Assembly (NCBI GenBank): GCA_934402155.1
Contig: CAKRTP010000054.1
Coordinates: 1-12,493 of the forward strand
Reading direction: 5' to 3'
Length of the DNA: 12,493 bases
Source: an uncultured Blautia sp.
GTDB taxonomy: Bacteria; Bacillota; Clostridia; Lachnospirales; Lachnospiraceae
In this document: positions 1 to 6,100 of the stretch, in pieces
Layout: every line of letters starts with the position of its first letter
Numbering within the stretch: position 1 is the first letter of the stretch
Made by a program: the position numbers and the translations under genes
The notes under the pieces: generated by a model
Database searches by the model: none
Seen by the model: only the letters and a program-made list of their open reading frames with translations
What the model was told of the DNA's origin: nothing

Positions 1-495
1 GAAGGTGTTGTTATGGGAACACGTTCCGGTAACATCGACCCGGCAATCGTTGAGTTCATCGCAAAGAAAGAAAACCTCGATCTTGCAGATGTTATGAATG
101 TTCTGAACAAGAAATCCGGCCTTCAGGGTATGTCCGGAGTCGGCAGTGACATGCGTGATATCAGAGCAGCAATTGAAGCCGGAAACGAAGATGCCAAGAA
201 TGCATACGATGTACTTTGCTATGGTATTGCTAAATTCGTTGGCGGATATGTGGCAGCTATGAACGGTGTAGATGCAATTGTATTTACAGCCGGTATCGGT
301 GAAAATGTAGGAGCACTTCGTAAAGATGTATGTAGCTACCTCGGCTATCTCGGAGTTGAGATCGATGACACAGCAAACAATACATTTGGTGAAGAAATCG
401 TTATTTCCACACCAGACTCCAAGGTTAAGGTTGCAGTTATTCCTACAAACGAAGAACTTGCAATCTGCAGAGATACAGTAGCACTGGTAAAATAA
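1..495 (+). CDS. ackA: Acetate kinase, C-terminal part (5' end outside window)
   Basis: The frame is open from base 1 (EGVVMGTRSG...) to a TAA at 493-495, giving 164 residues of a protein that is normally about 400 long. The ATG at 13 is an internal methionine, not the start. Acetate kinase interconverts acetyl phosphate + ADP and acetate + ATP in the cytoplasm, the ATP-yielding last step of acetate fermentation. Visible family signatures are MGTRSGNIDPAIV, which contains the active-site arginine region, the nucleotide-binding TAGIGEN near the middle of the fragment, and the typical C-terminus VIPTNEELAICRDT. Phosphotransacetylase (pta) would usually lie upstream but is outside the window. 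Nothing in the visible part is broken. Identification is firm; regulation cannot be judged because the promoter is not included. Confidence 0.96.
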   Translation, partial: EGVVMGTRSGNIDPAIVEFIAKKENLDLADVMNVLNKKSGLQGMSGVGSDMRDIRAAIEAGNEDAKNAYDVLCYGIAKFVGGYVAAMNGVDAIVFTAGIGENVGALRKDVCSYLGYLGVEIDDTANNTFGEEIVISTPDSKVKVAVIPTNEELAICRDTVALVK

Positions 496-502
496 TATGA
501 TA

Positions 503-669
503 ATACCAGGGTTCTAAGCTCAAAAGCTGTTCGTGCCTGCACGATAAGGCGTTTGAACCTGGAACCCGCCGTATTAAAGAGAGGGAATTTACCGCAGAAG
601 GCAGATTCCTTCTCTTTATCTACGGAAGAATGGTGCTTCGTTCAGGATATGGTGAACAAGTATTTTTTT
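503..669 (+). ncRNA. Candidate structured RNA or structured ackA 3' UTR
   Basis: This stretch has no credible ORF but many complementary segments. CCAGGGTTC (506-514) pairs with GAACCTGG (555-562) with one bulged base. Inside that loop lie hairpins AGCT-caaa-AGCT (517-528) and TCGTG-cctg-CACGA (531-544). GGCG (548-551) can pair outside the loop with CGCC (567-570), which would make a pseudoknot. Next comes a long hairpin: CCGTA (569-573) with TACGG (621-625), then TAAAGAGAGGGAAT (575-588) with ATTCCTTCTCTTTA (605-618), one G-U pair, across a 16-nt loop. A hairpin plus T-tract closes the region at 636-669. No clear promoter lies just upstream, so read-through from ackA and processing is as likely as an independent transcript. 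I do not recognise the class; it lacks obvious SRP RNA, tmRNA, RNase P or T-box signatures. The structure is inferred by eye. Confidence 0.4.
636..669 (+). terminator. Probable intrinsic terminator after ackA/structured RNA
   Basis: CTT-c-GTTC (636-643) pairs with GAAC-AAG (654-660): seven base pairs with one bulged C and a 10-nt loop. It is followed directly by TATTTTTTT (661-669). The stem is short and AT-rich, but the T-tract is long and the next promoter begins about 30 nt downstream, which fits a transcript end here. Confidence 0.55.
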
Positions 670-701
670 GTCAGGAAAATACAATTTAATGAAAAATCAG
701 A

Positions 702-730
702 TTGACAAACTATAGTCATCTATGTATAAT
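702..730 (+). promoter_or_regulatory. Consensus sigma-A promoter for DUF177-rpmF
   Basis: TTGACA (702-707) and TATAAT (725-730) are separated by exactly 17 bp, so both hexamers match the housekeeping sigma consensus perfectly. Transcription should start near 737, leaving a leader of about 20 nt. An AGGAG at 746-750 sits six bases before the DUF177 ATG at 757. A promoter this close to consensus suggests strong constitutive expression, as expected for a ribosomal protein operon. Confidence 0.92.
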
Positions 731-756
731 TGATAAGGTGTGAGTAGGAGATAATT

Positions 757-1284
757 ATGCAGATTCATTTATCAGATATTATAGAGAGTGAAGGAAAGGT
801 CGTTCAGATCACTCCGGAACTTGAACTGGATAAAATTTCATTTCAGCTGGGAGAATATCAGCTTATAGACAAGACTCCGGTAAGCCTTACCATTGCCAAT
901 ACAGGCAATAAGGTTCTGGAACTTACAGGAAACGGAAGTGTTACCGTGGGTATTCCCTGTGACCGCTGTCTGGAGCAGGTGTTAGTTGAGATTCCATACA
1001 GTATTGAGCGTAAGCTGGATATGAAGCAGTCTGATGAAGACAGAGTAGAAGATCTGGATGAGAATGACTATCTCACGGGAACAGACCTGGATGTGGACCG
1101 GTTGGTCTATCTTGAGGTACTGATGAACTGGCCTTTGAAGGTTCTCTGCAGAGAGGACTGTAAGGGTATTTGCAGCCAGTGCGGTAAGAATCTGAATGAC
1201 GGACCCTGTGGATGTGCAGAGGAGCCGAAGGATCCACGTATGGCGGCCATCAGTGATATATTTAGTAAATTTAAGGAGGTGTAA
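757..1284 (+). CDS. DUF177/YceD family protein (23S rRNA/50S biogenesis-associated)
   Basis: This 175-residue protein belongs to the DUF177 (YceD; YlbN in Bacillus) family, which is encoded next to rpmF across bacteria and has been linked to 23S rRNA accumulation; its molecular activity is unsettled. Visible hallmarks are the CDRC pair (C68, C71), a central acidic stretch (about residues 93-114), and a cysteine cluster at C131, C135, C139, C142, C151 and C153 followed by the family's DPRMAAI motif near the C-terminus. The cysteines suggest metal binding, which is inference. The start is fixed by the AGGAG at 746-750 and the short leader from the promoter at 702-730. The stop lies only 3 nt before rpmF, and the rpmF ribosome binding site (AAGGAGGT, 1273-1280) is embedded in its last codons, so the two are surely co-transcribed and perhaps translationally coupled. 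Confidence 0.92.
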   Translation: MQIHLSDIIESEGKVVQITPELELDKISFQLGEYQLIDKTPVSLTIANTGNKVLELTGNGSVTVGIPCDRCLEQVLVEIPYSIERKLDMKQSDEDRVEDLDENDYLTGTDLDVDRLVYLEVLMNWPLKVLCREDCKGICSQCGKNLNDGPCGCAEEPKDPRMAAISDIFSKFKEV

Positions 1285-1287
1285 CCT

Positions 1288-1470
1288 ATGTCCATATGTC
1301 CAAAGAACAAATCATCCAAAGCTAGACGTGATAAAAGACGTGCTAACTGGAAAATGAGTGCTCCGAACCTGGTAAAATGCAGCAAATGCGGCGCCCTGAT
1401 GATGCCTCACAGAGTATGCAAAGAGTGCGGAAGCTACAACAAGAAAGAAATCGTGAAAGTAGAAGACTAA
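1288..1470 (+). CDS. rpmF: 50S ribosomal protein L32, zinc-binding form
   Basis: This 60-residue basic protein is the large-subunit protein L32. The N-terminus (ICPKNKSSKARRDKRRANWK) is the usual lysine/arginine-rich rRNA-binding arm. The C-terminal half carries a zinc ribbon, CSKC (C31, C34) and CKEC (C44, C47), so this is the C+ form rather than a zinc-independent paralogue. It is translated from a near-perfect Shine-Dalgarno (AAGGAGGT, 1273-1280) seven bases before the ATG. It is the second gene of the DUF177-rpmF operon and is followed within 15 nt by a strong terminator, so the promoter at 702-730 probably produces a two-gene mRNA. Length and motifs are normal. Confidence 0.97.
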   Translation: MSICPKNKSSKARRDKRRANWKMSAPNLVKCSKCGALMMPHRVCKECGSYNKKEIVKVED

Positions 1471-1482
1471 TCACAACAATAA

Positions 1483-1514
1483 GAAGCAGGATCCCTGGGG
1501 ATTCTGCTTTTTTT
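1483..1514 (+). terminator. Intrinsic terminator of the DUF177-rpmF operon
   Basis: An 11-bp stem pairs 1484-1494 with 1499-1509, with one G-U pair, and is closed by a CTGG loop (1495-1498). It is followed by a run of seven T residues (1508-1514). It begins 12 nt after the rpmF stop codon and should end the operon efficiently on the + strand. The opposite strand lacks a comparable T-tract. Confidence 0.92.
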
Positions 1515-1582
1515 GTAACATATAATATTTCTGCTAAAGCAGACTGCATCTGGCGCGCAAAATACAGCTTCGCAAAAATACG

Positions 1583-1611
1583 TTGATTTTCCGATTTTCC
1601 TCTGTTATACT
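1583..1611 (+). promoter_or_regulatory. Probable promoter for the MATE/ABC-F pair
   Basis: TTGATT (1583-1588) and TATACT (1606-1611) are 17 bp apart. The -10 is preceded by TG at 1603-1604 with one base between, giving an extended -10 element. Transcription would start near 1618 with a leader of about 54 nt. Between the upstream terminator and this promoter there is only a short hairpin, TCTGCT-aa-AGCAGA (1530-1543), and no gene. The promoter makes the downstream pair independent of rpmF. Confidence 0.75.
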
Positions 1612-1671
1612 GGCATGATAAGGATGAGAATCGAATCAGCTCGAAAGAGTGAGAAATGGAGGAATTGATTG

Positions 1672-3018
1672 ATGGATGAGAAGAATCAGATTACAGAGGG
1701 TGTGATCTGGAAACAGCTTCTGATCTTCTTTTTTCCGATCATGATCGGAACATTTTTTCAGCAGATATATAACACGGCCGACAGCATCGTTGTCGGTCGT
1801 TTTGTAGGTAAGGAAGCTTTGGCGGCCGTCGGAGGGTCGGTCAATCAGATCGTAAATCTGGTAGTGGAGGTTTTTGTCGGACTGACTTCAGGTGCATCGG
1901 TGATCACAGCGCAGTTTTATGGTGCGAAGGACAGAAAAAATCTTAATAAGACGCTCCATACTTCGTATGCATTTGGTATCGCAACGGGATTTGTCGTGGG
2001 AGTTCTTGGATTCTTTATGACAGATACGGTTCTTACACTTATGAAGACTCCGCAGGAACTGATGGCAGATTCAAGAATCTATCTTCATATTTATTTCTGC
2101 GGAATGATTTTTAATATCATTTACAATATGGGGGCATCTATTCTCCGTGCAGTGGGAGATTCCAGAAGGCCGCTTTATATTCTTATGATCACCTGTGGAC
2201 TGAACATTGTCCTTGATATTATACTTGTAGTAGTCTGTCGTCTTGGAGTTATGGGAGTTGCACTGGCTACGGTGAGCTGTCAGGGAATCAGTTCTGCTCT
2301 TGTGACAGCCATGCTGATGAAAGAGAATCCGCTGTTTCAGCTTAAACTTCGGAAAATCCGTTTTTATGGTGTTTCTCTTAAATCTGTTCTCAGGATCGGT
2401 ATTCCGGCCGCGCTGGAGGCAACCATGTACACAATTGCAAATCTGATCATTCAGGTGTTTGTTAATGAACTGGGAACAGATACTGTTGCAGCATGGGGAA
2501 CTTTCGCAAAGATTGATGCAGTCTACTGGATGGTTGTAAATGCGTTTGCAATTTCAATCACAACTTTTGTCGGACAGAACTATGGAGCCGGCAAGACCAG
2601 GAGAATGCGTAAAAGTGTGGGAATCTGTCTTGTGATGGCCTACGCGGGAGCATTTCTTGTAAGTGGTGTGTTGTATGCACTGGCCGCGCCTCTTTACAGA
2701 CTGTTTACGACAGATGTAAATGTTGTGCACATCGGTGTCGATATGATGCATTTCCTTTTGCCGTCATATTTTCTGTATGTGGCGATCGGAATTCTTTCCG
2801 GTGCACTCAGAGGGGCAGGAAGAGTTCTGGTCCCGATGCTGCTCACCTGCGGCGGAGTCTGCTTTTTTCGTATTGTATGGATGTTTGGCGTATTTCCGGG
2901 GTATCCGGGAATCAATACGATCATGCTGAGTTATCCAGTGTCATGGGGAATTACGGCGGTTTTGTTTATTATTTATTATTTCAGAAAGTTCCCAAAAGTA
3001 AAAAGTATACAGGAGTGA
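1672..3018 (+). CDS. MATE family multidrug/toxin efflux transporter
   Basis: This is a 448-residue, strongly hydrophobic inner-membrane protein of the MATE (multi-antimicrobial extrusion) family, MepA/NorM/DinF type, expected to have about 12 membrane helices in two MatE halves (roughly residues 15-175 and 240-400). Such proteins export cationic drugs, dyes or metabolites using a Na+ or H+ gradient; the substrate cannot be read from sequence. Family features seen include PIMIGTFFQQIYNTADSIVV in helix 1, GREALAAVGG-like VGKEALAAVGG, and SGASVITAQFYGA after helix 2. A TTG (1669) directly precedes the ATG (1672) in frame. GGAGG at 1658-1662 lies 9 nt from the ATG and 6 nt from the TTG, so either could initiate; I chose the ATG. 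The gene has its own promoter and ends 9 nt before the ABC-F gene, which suggests co-transcription. Confidence 0.93.
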   Translation: MDEKNQITEGVIWKQLLIFFFPIMIGTFFQQIYNTADSIVVGRFVGKEALAAVGGSVNQIVNLVVEVFVGLTSGASVITAQFYGAKDRKNLNKTLHTSYAFGIATGFVVGVLGFFMTDTVLTLMKTPQELMADSRIYLHIYFCGMIFNIIYNMGASILRAVGDSRRPLYILMITCGLNIVLDIILVVVCRLGVMGVALATVSCQGISSALVTAMLMKENPLFQLKLRKIRFYGVSLKSVLRIGIPAALEATMYTIANLIIQVFVNELGTDTVAAWGTFAKIDAVYWMVVNAFAISITTFVGQNYGAGKTRRMRKSVGICLVMAYAGAFLVSGVLYALAAPLYRLFTTDVNVVHIGVDMMHFLLPSYFLYVAIGILSGALRGAGRVLVPMLLTCGGVCFFRIVWMFGVFPGYPGINTIMLSYPVSWGITAVLFIIYYFRKFPKVKSIQE

Positions 3019-3027
3019 TTAAGTGGA

Positions 3028-4866
3028 ATGAATGTTTTGAATCTGGAGCATATCAGTAAAGTTTATGGAGACAAAGTGATTTTTGATGATATTTCCTGTG
3101 GCATCCATCAGGGAGACAAGATAGGAATTATCGGGATCAACGGGACTGGCAAGACAACATTTCTCAAGATACTTGCCGGCCTGGAGGAAGCAGATGAGGG
3201 ACAGGTGATCACTCAGAATGGGCTTCGCATCACATACCTTTCACAGCATCCGGAATTTCCGGAGGGGGCAACGATCCTCTCCTATGTGACACAGGGGCAG
3301 AAGGACAAGAGCTGGAATCCGGAGACAGAAGCACATATGGTCCTCAACAAACTGGGAATCGAAGATCATGAGGAGGAGATCGACCACCTTTCCGGCGGGC
3401 AGAAAAAACGTGTGGCACTGGCGGCAGTTCTTGTAAATCCGACAGATGTTCTGATTCTGGATGAGCCGACAAACCATCTGGACAATGAGATGGCGGCCTG
3501 GCTGGAAGATTATCTCAACCGTTTTAAAGGCGTTGTGATCATGGTAACACATGACCGTTATTTTCTTGATCGTGTGATAAACAAGATTCTGGAGATCAGC
3601 CACGGCAGACTTTACAGCTATGAGGCAAAATATTCGGAATTTCTGGAGCTGAAAGCACAGAGAGAAGAGATGGAAATAGCTTCCGAGCGCAAAAAACAGA
3701 GTATTCTCCGTATGGAGATCGAGTGGGCGAAGCGTGGCTGCCGTGCGAGAAGTACCAAGCAGAGAGCACGTCTTGATCGTCTGGAAGCAATGAAAAATTC
3801 TGCGGCTCCGGTGCGTGACAGAAATGTGGAGATCGATTCTGTAGAAACAAGAATGGGAAAAAAGACGATCGAACTTCATCATATTTCCAAGAGCTTCGGA
3901 GACAGAGTGTGTATCCGTGATTTTGATTATATTGTACTGAAAAATCAGCGGCTTGGGATCATCGGTCCAAACGGCTGCGGAAAGTCTACTCTTCTCAAGA
4001 TCATTGCCGGGATCATCGAGCCGGACAGTGGACATGTAGAGATCGGAGATACTATCAAACTGGGATATTTTTCCCAGGAGATCGAGGACATGAACAGCAG
4101 CCAGAGAGTGATCGATTACATCAAAGATGTGGCAGAGTTTATTCCGACCAGAGACGGACTTATCAGTGCATCCAAACTTCTGGAACAGTTCCTTTTTGAT
4201 CCGGCCATGCAGTATGCACCGATCGAGAAGCTTTCCGGCGGAGAGAAGAAGAGACTGTATCTTCTCAAAGTACTGGCAGCAGCACCGAATGTTCTTCTTC
4301 TGGATGAGATCACGAATGATATCGATATCCCGACGCTTACCATTCTGGAGGATTATCTGGACTCTTTTGCAGGAATTGTGATCGCGGTATCCCATGACAG
4401 ATATTTTCTTGATAATCTGGCAGACAGGATCTTTGAATTTGACCGGGAAGGAAATCTGACACAGTATGAGGGTGGTTATACAGATTATCTGGCGGCGAAG
4501 AAGCAAAGAGAAGGAACATCTGCAGGGGAGACTGAGTTTTCAAAGGCAGTGGGAAATGATCCGGAGATGCCAAAGACAGAAAAGGATTCTGTGAAAACAT
4601 GGAAGCAGAACCGTCCGGCAAAGCTCAAATTCAGCTATAAGGAGCAGAGAGAATTTGATACGATCGATGATGATATTGCTGCACTGGAAGCGAAGATTGA
4701 GAAGCTGGATACAGAGATCATGGCAAACGCAACAAATTCCGGCAGGCTAAATGAGCTTACACAGGAAAAAACAGAGGCTGAGGCACAGCTGGAAGAAAAG
4801 ATGGACCGGTGGGTATATCTGAATGATCTCGCAGAACAGATCGAAGCCCAGAATAACAACCTGTAA
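3028..4866 (+). CDS. ABC-F family ATPase, Uup-like
   Basis: This 612-residue soluble protein has two ABC ATPase domains in tandem and no membrane segment, the ABC-F layout. Family members bind ribosomes and act in translation or stalled-complex handling; some confer antibiotic resistance, but this one looks housekeeping and Uup-like. Domain 1 has Walker A GINGTGKT (G36-T43), LSGGQ (121-125) and LDEPTNHLD with D145/E146. The inter-domain linker carries the basic ARSTKQRARLDRLEAM typical of Uup. Domain 2 has GPNGCGKST (313-321), LSGGE (402-406) and D426/E427. The last ~80 residues form a charged coiled coil like the Uup C-terminal domain. Oddly, the second Walker B/D-loop reads LDEITNDID, where LDEPTNDLD is usual. 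The start ATG gives the expected MNVLNLEHISK beginning; its AGGAG (3011-3015) is 12 nt upstream, overlapping the MATE stop region, so initiation may rely on coupling. Confidence 0.93.
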   Translation: MNVLNLEHISKVYGDKVIFDDISCGIHQGDKIGIIGINGTGKTTFLKILAGLEEADEGQVITQNGLRITYLSQHPEFPEGATILSYVTQGQKDKSWNPETEAHMVLNKLGIEDHEEEIDHLSGGQKKRVALAAVLVNPTDVLILDEPTNHLDNEMAAWLEDYLNRFKGVVIMVTHDRYFLDRVINKILEISHGRLYSYEAKYSEFLELKAQREEMEIASERKKQSILRMEIEWAKRGCRARSTKQRARLDRLEAMKNSAAPVRDRNVEIDSVETRMGKKTIELHHISKSFGDRVCIRDFDYIVLKNQRLGIIGPNGCGKSTLLKIIAGIIEPDSGHVEIGDTIKLGYFSQEIEDMNSSQRVIDYIKDVAEFIPTRDGLISASKLLEQFLFDPAMQYAPIEKLSGGEKKRLYLLKVLAAAPNVLLLDEITNDIDIPTLTILEDYLDSFAGIVIAVSHDRYFLDNLADRIFEFDREGNLTQYEGGYTDYLAAKKQREGTSAGETEFSKAVGNDPEMPKTEKDSVKTWKQNRPAKLKFSYKEQREFDTIDDDIAALEAKIEKLDTEIMANATNSGRLNELTQEKTEAEAQLEEKMDRWVYLNDLAEQIEAQNNNL

Positions 4867-4941
4867 AAGAATCAATGATTTCTTCGGTTTTTGTTGATTT
4901 TAGATAGATTCTTTAGTAAGATAAAGTGTAAATGTTTTATA

Positions 4942-4950
4942 TGTTATTAT
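4942..4950 (+). promoter_or_regulatory. Possible extended -10 promoter for plsX operon
   Basis: TGTTATTAT (4942-4950) is a TG-n-TATTAT extended -10 with five of six -10 bases matching. No good -35 is found 16-18 bp upstream (about TAAAGT). A weaker alternative is TTGATT (4894-4899) with TAAGAT (4917-4922) at 17 bp. One of these, or read-through from the ABC-F gene, must feed plsX; no clear terminator separates them. Confidence 0.4.
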
Positions 4951-4953
4951 TCA

Positions 4954-5010
4954 GAACAGACTGACCGCAGCTGTTCAGCAGACCGAACTGCAAATATAAG
5001 GAACAGCTGC
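4954..5010 (+). promoter_or_regulatory. Hairpin-forming leader upstream of plsX
   Basis: GCAGCTGTTC (4967-4976) and GAACAGCTGC (5001-5010) form a perfect 10-bp inverted repeat around a 24-nt loop, which itself contains GCAG-accgaa-CTGC (4978-4991). CTGTTC (4971-4976) can instead pair with an upstream GAACAG (4954-4959), so two hairpins compete for the same strand. No T-tract follows, so this is not a normal terminator. The repeat ends 17 nt before the plsX Shine-Dalgarno (AGGAGG, 5028-5033). It could be an RNA element or a DNA operator; no known regulator site such as FapR's is recognisable. Confidence 0.45.
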
Positions 5011-5039
5011 AATTTGATATAGGAAGCAGGAGGAAGATT

Positions 5040-6098
5040 ATGGCAGAATTAGTCAAAGTTGTTGTAGATGCCATGGGTGGTGACCATGCGCCGGTGGAAC
5101 CTGTGAAGGCTGCTGTGGAGGCGGTAAAGGAATGTGATGACATTCAGGTGATCCTGACAGGTATGGAGGATGTGATCCACTCAGAACTCAGGAAATACCA
5201 GGATTATCCAAAGGATCGGATCCAGGTGGTGAATGCCACAGAAGTGATCGAGACAGCAGAGCCTCCTGTACTTTCAATCCGCAAGAAGAAGGATTCCTCA
5301 ATCGTAGTAGGCCTCAAAATGGTCAAAGAGAAGAAAGCAGACGCATTTGTTTCATCAGGTAGTACAGGAGCTGTCCTTGTCGGTGGTCAGGTGCTTGTAG
5401 GAAGAAGCAAAGGAGTAGAGCGTCCGCCGCTTGCCCCGCTGATTCCGACAGCGAAGGGAGTATCTCTTCTGATCGACTGCGGTGCCAATGTAGATGCGAG
5501 ACCATCTCACCTGGTACAGTTTGCAAAAATGGGTTCCATCTATATGGAGAACGTAGTAGGTGTCAAGAATCCGCGTGTGGCAATTGTAAATAACGGAGCA
5601 GAGGAAGAGAAGGGAAATGCCCTGGTTAAAGAAACCTTCCCGCTTCTCAAAGAGGTCGAGGGGATCAATTTCATTGGAAGTATCGAGGCAAGAGATATCC
5701 CTGCAGGTTACGCAGATGTTATTGTCTGTGAGGCTTTTGTGGGAAATGTTATTCTCAAGCTTTATGAGGGTGTCAGCTCCGAACTGATCCATAAGATCAA
5801 AGAAGGAATGATGAGCAGCCTCAAGAGCAAGATCGGAGCTCTTCTTGTGAAGCCGGCACTGAAACAGACTCTCAAGAGCTTTGATGCGACAGAGTATGGC
5901 GGTGCACCGCTTCTGGGACTCAAAGGTCTTGTGGTAAAAACACACGGAAGTGCAAAAGCTGTCGAGATCCGTAATGCAATTTTCCAGTGTGTGCAGTTCA
6001 AACAGCAGAAAATAAACGAAAAAATTGCCGAGCGTATTCTTCCGCCTCACTATGAAGCACCAGAAGAAGCGGCATCACAAAAAGAGGGACAGGAATAA
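5040..6098 (+). CDS. plsX: Phosphate acyltransferase PlsX
   Basis: PlsX converts acyl-ACP and phosphate to acyl-phosphate plus ACP. PlsY then uses the acyl-phosphate to acylate glycerol-3-phosphate, so PlsX commits fatty acids to phospholipid. It is a peripheral membrane enzyme with no transmembrane helix. The 352-residue product starts with the family signature VVDAMGGDHAP (about residues 8-18) and contains the SSGSTGA motif, RPPLAPLIP, the conserved CEAFVGNVILK region (most relatives have DGFVGNV) and GGAPLLGLKG. It is slightly longer than the usual 330-345 because of a charged tail (EAPEEAASQKEGQE). The start is supported by AGGAGG (5028-5033) six bases upstream. It heads the plsX-rnc-smc-ftsY run; the stop is 2 nt before rnc, whose AGGA lies within the last plsX codons. 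Confidence 0.97.
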   Translation: MAELVKVVVDAMGGDHAPVEPVKAAVEAVKECDDIQVILTGMEDVIHSELRKYQDYPKDRIQVVNATEVIETAEPPVLSIRKKKDSSIVVGLKMVKEKKADAFVSSGSTGAVLVGGQVLVGRSKGVERPPLAPLIPTAKGVSLLIDCGANVDARPSHLVQFAKMGSIYMENVVGVKNPRVAIVNNGAEEEKGNALVKETFPLLKEVEGINFIGSIEARDIPAGYADVIVCEAFVGNVILKLYEGVSSELIHKIKEGMMSSLKSKIGALLVKPALKQTLKSFDATEYGGAPLLGLKGLVVKTHGSAKAVEIRNAIFQCVQFKQQKINEKIAERILPPHYEAPEEAASQKEGQE

Positions 6099-6100
6099 TC

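Noticed and set aside
503..669. 6S RNA, SRP RNA, tmRNA, RNase P RNA or T-box as identity for the structured region
   Set aside because: The 5' and 3' ends do not pair around a central bubble as in 6S RNA, and I see none of the signature motifs of the other classes. Left unassigned.
1377..1586. Small + strand frame overlapping rpmF and its terminator
   Set aside because: It overlaps L32 out of frame and runs through the strong terminator; the sequence has no protein-like character.
3241..4506. A 421-codon open frame on the - strand opposite the ABC-F gene
   Set aside because: It is fully antisense to a clearly conserved protein with intact motifs, has no family resemblance or ribosome binding site I can see, and such long mirror frames are common opposite codon-biased genes.
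4866..4914. Perfect 8-bp inverted repeat AAAGAATC/GATTCTTT after the ABC-F stop, considered as a terminator
   Set aside because: The loop is 33 nt, the stem is AT-rich and no T-tract follows, so termination here is not supported.
4900..4930. FapR-like operator before plsX (TTTAGTA half-site at 4912-4918)
   Set aside because: Only one half-site is present with no matching inverted half, so a FapR site is not supported.
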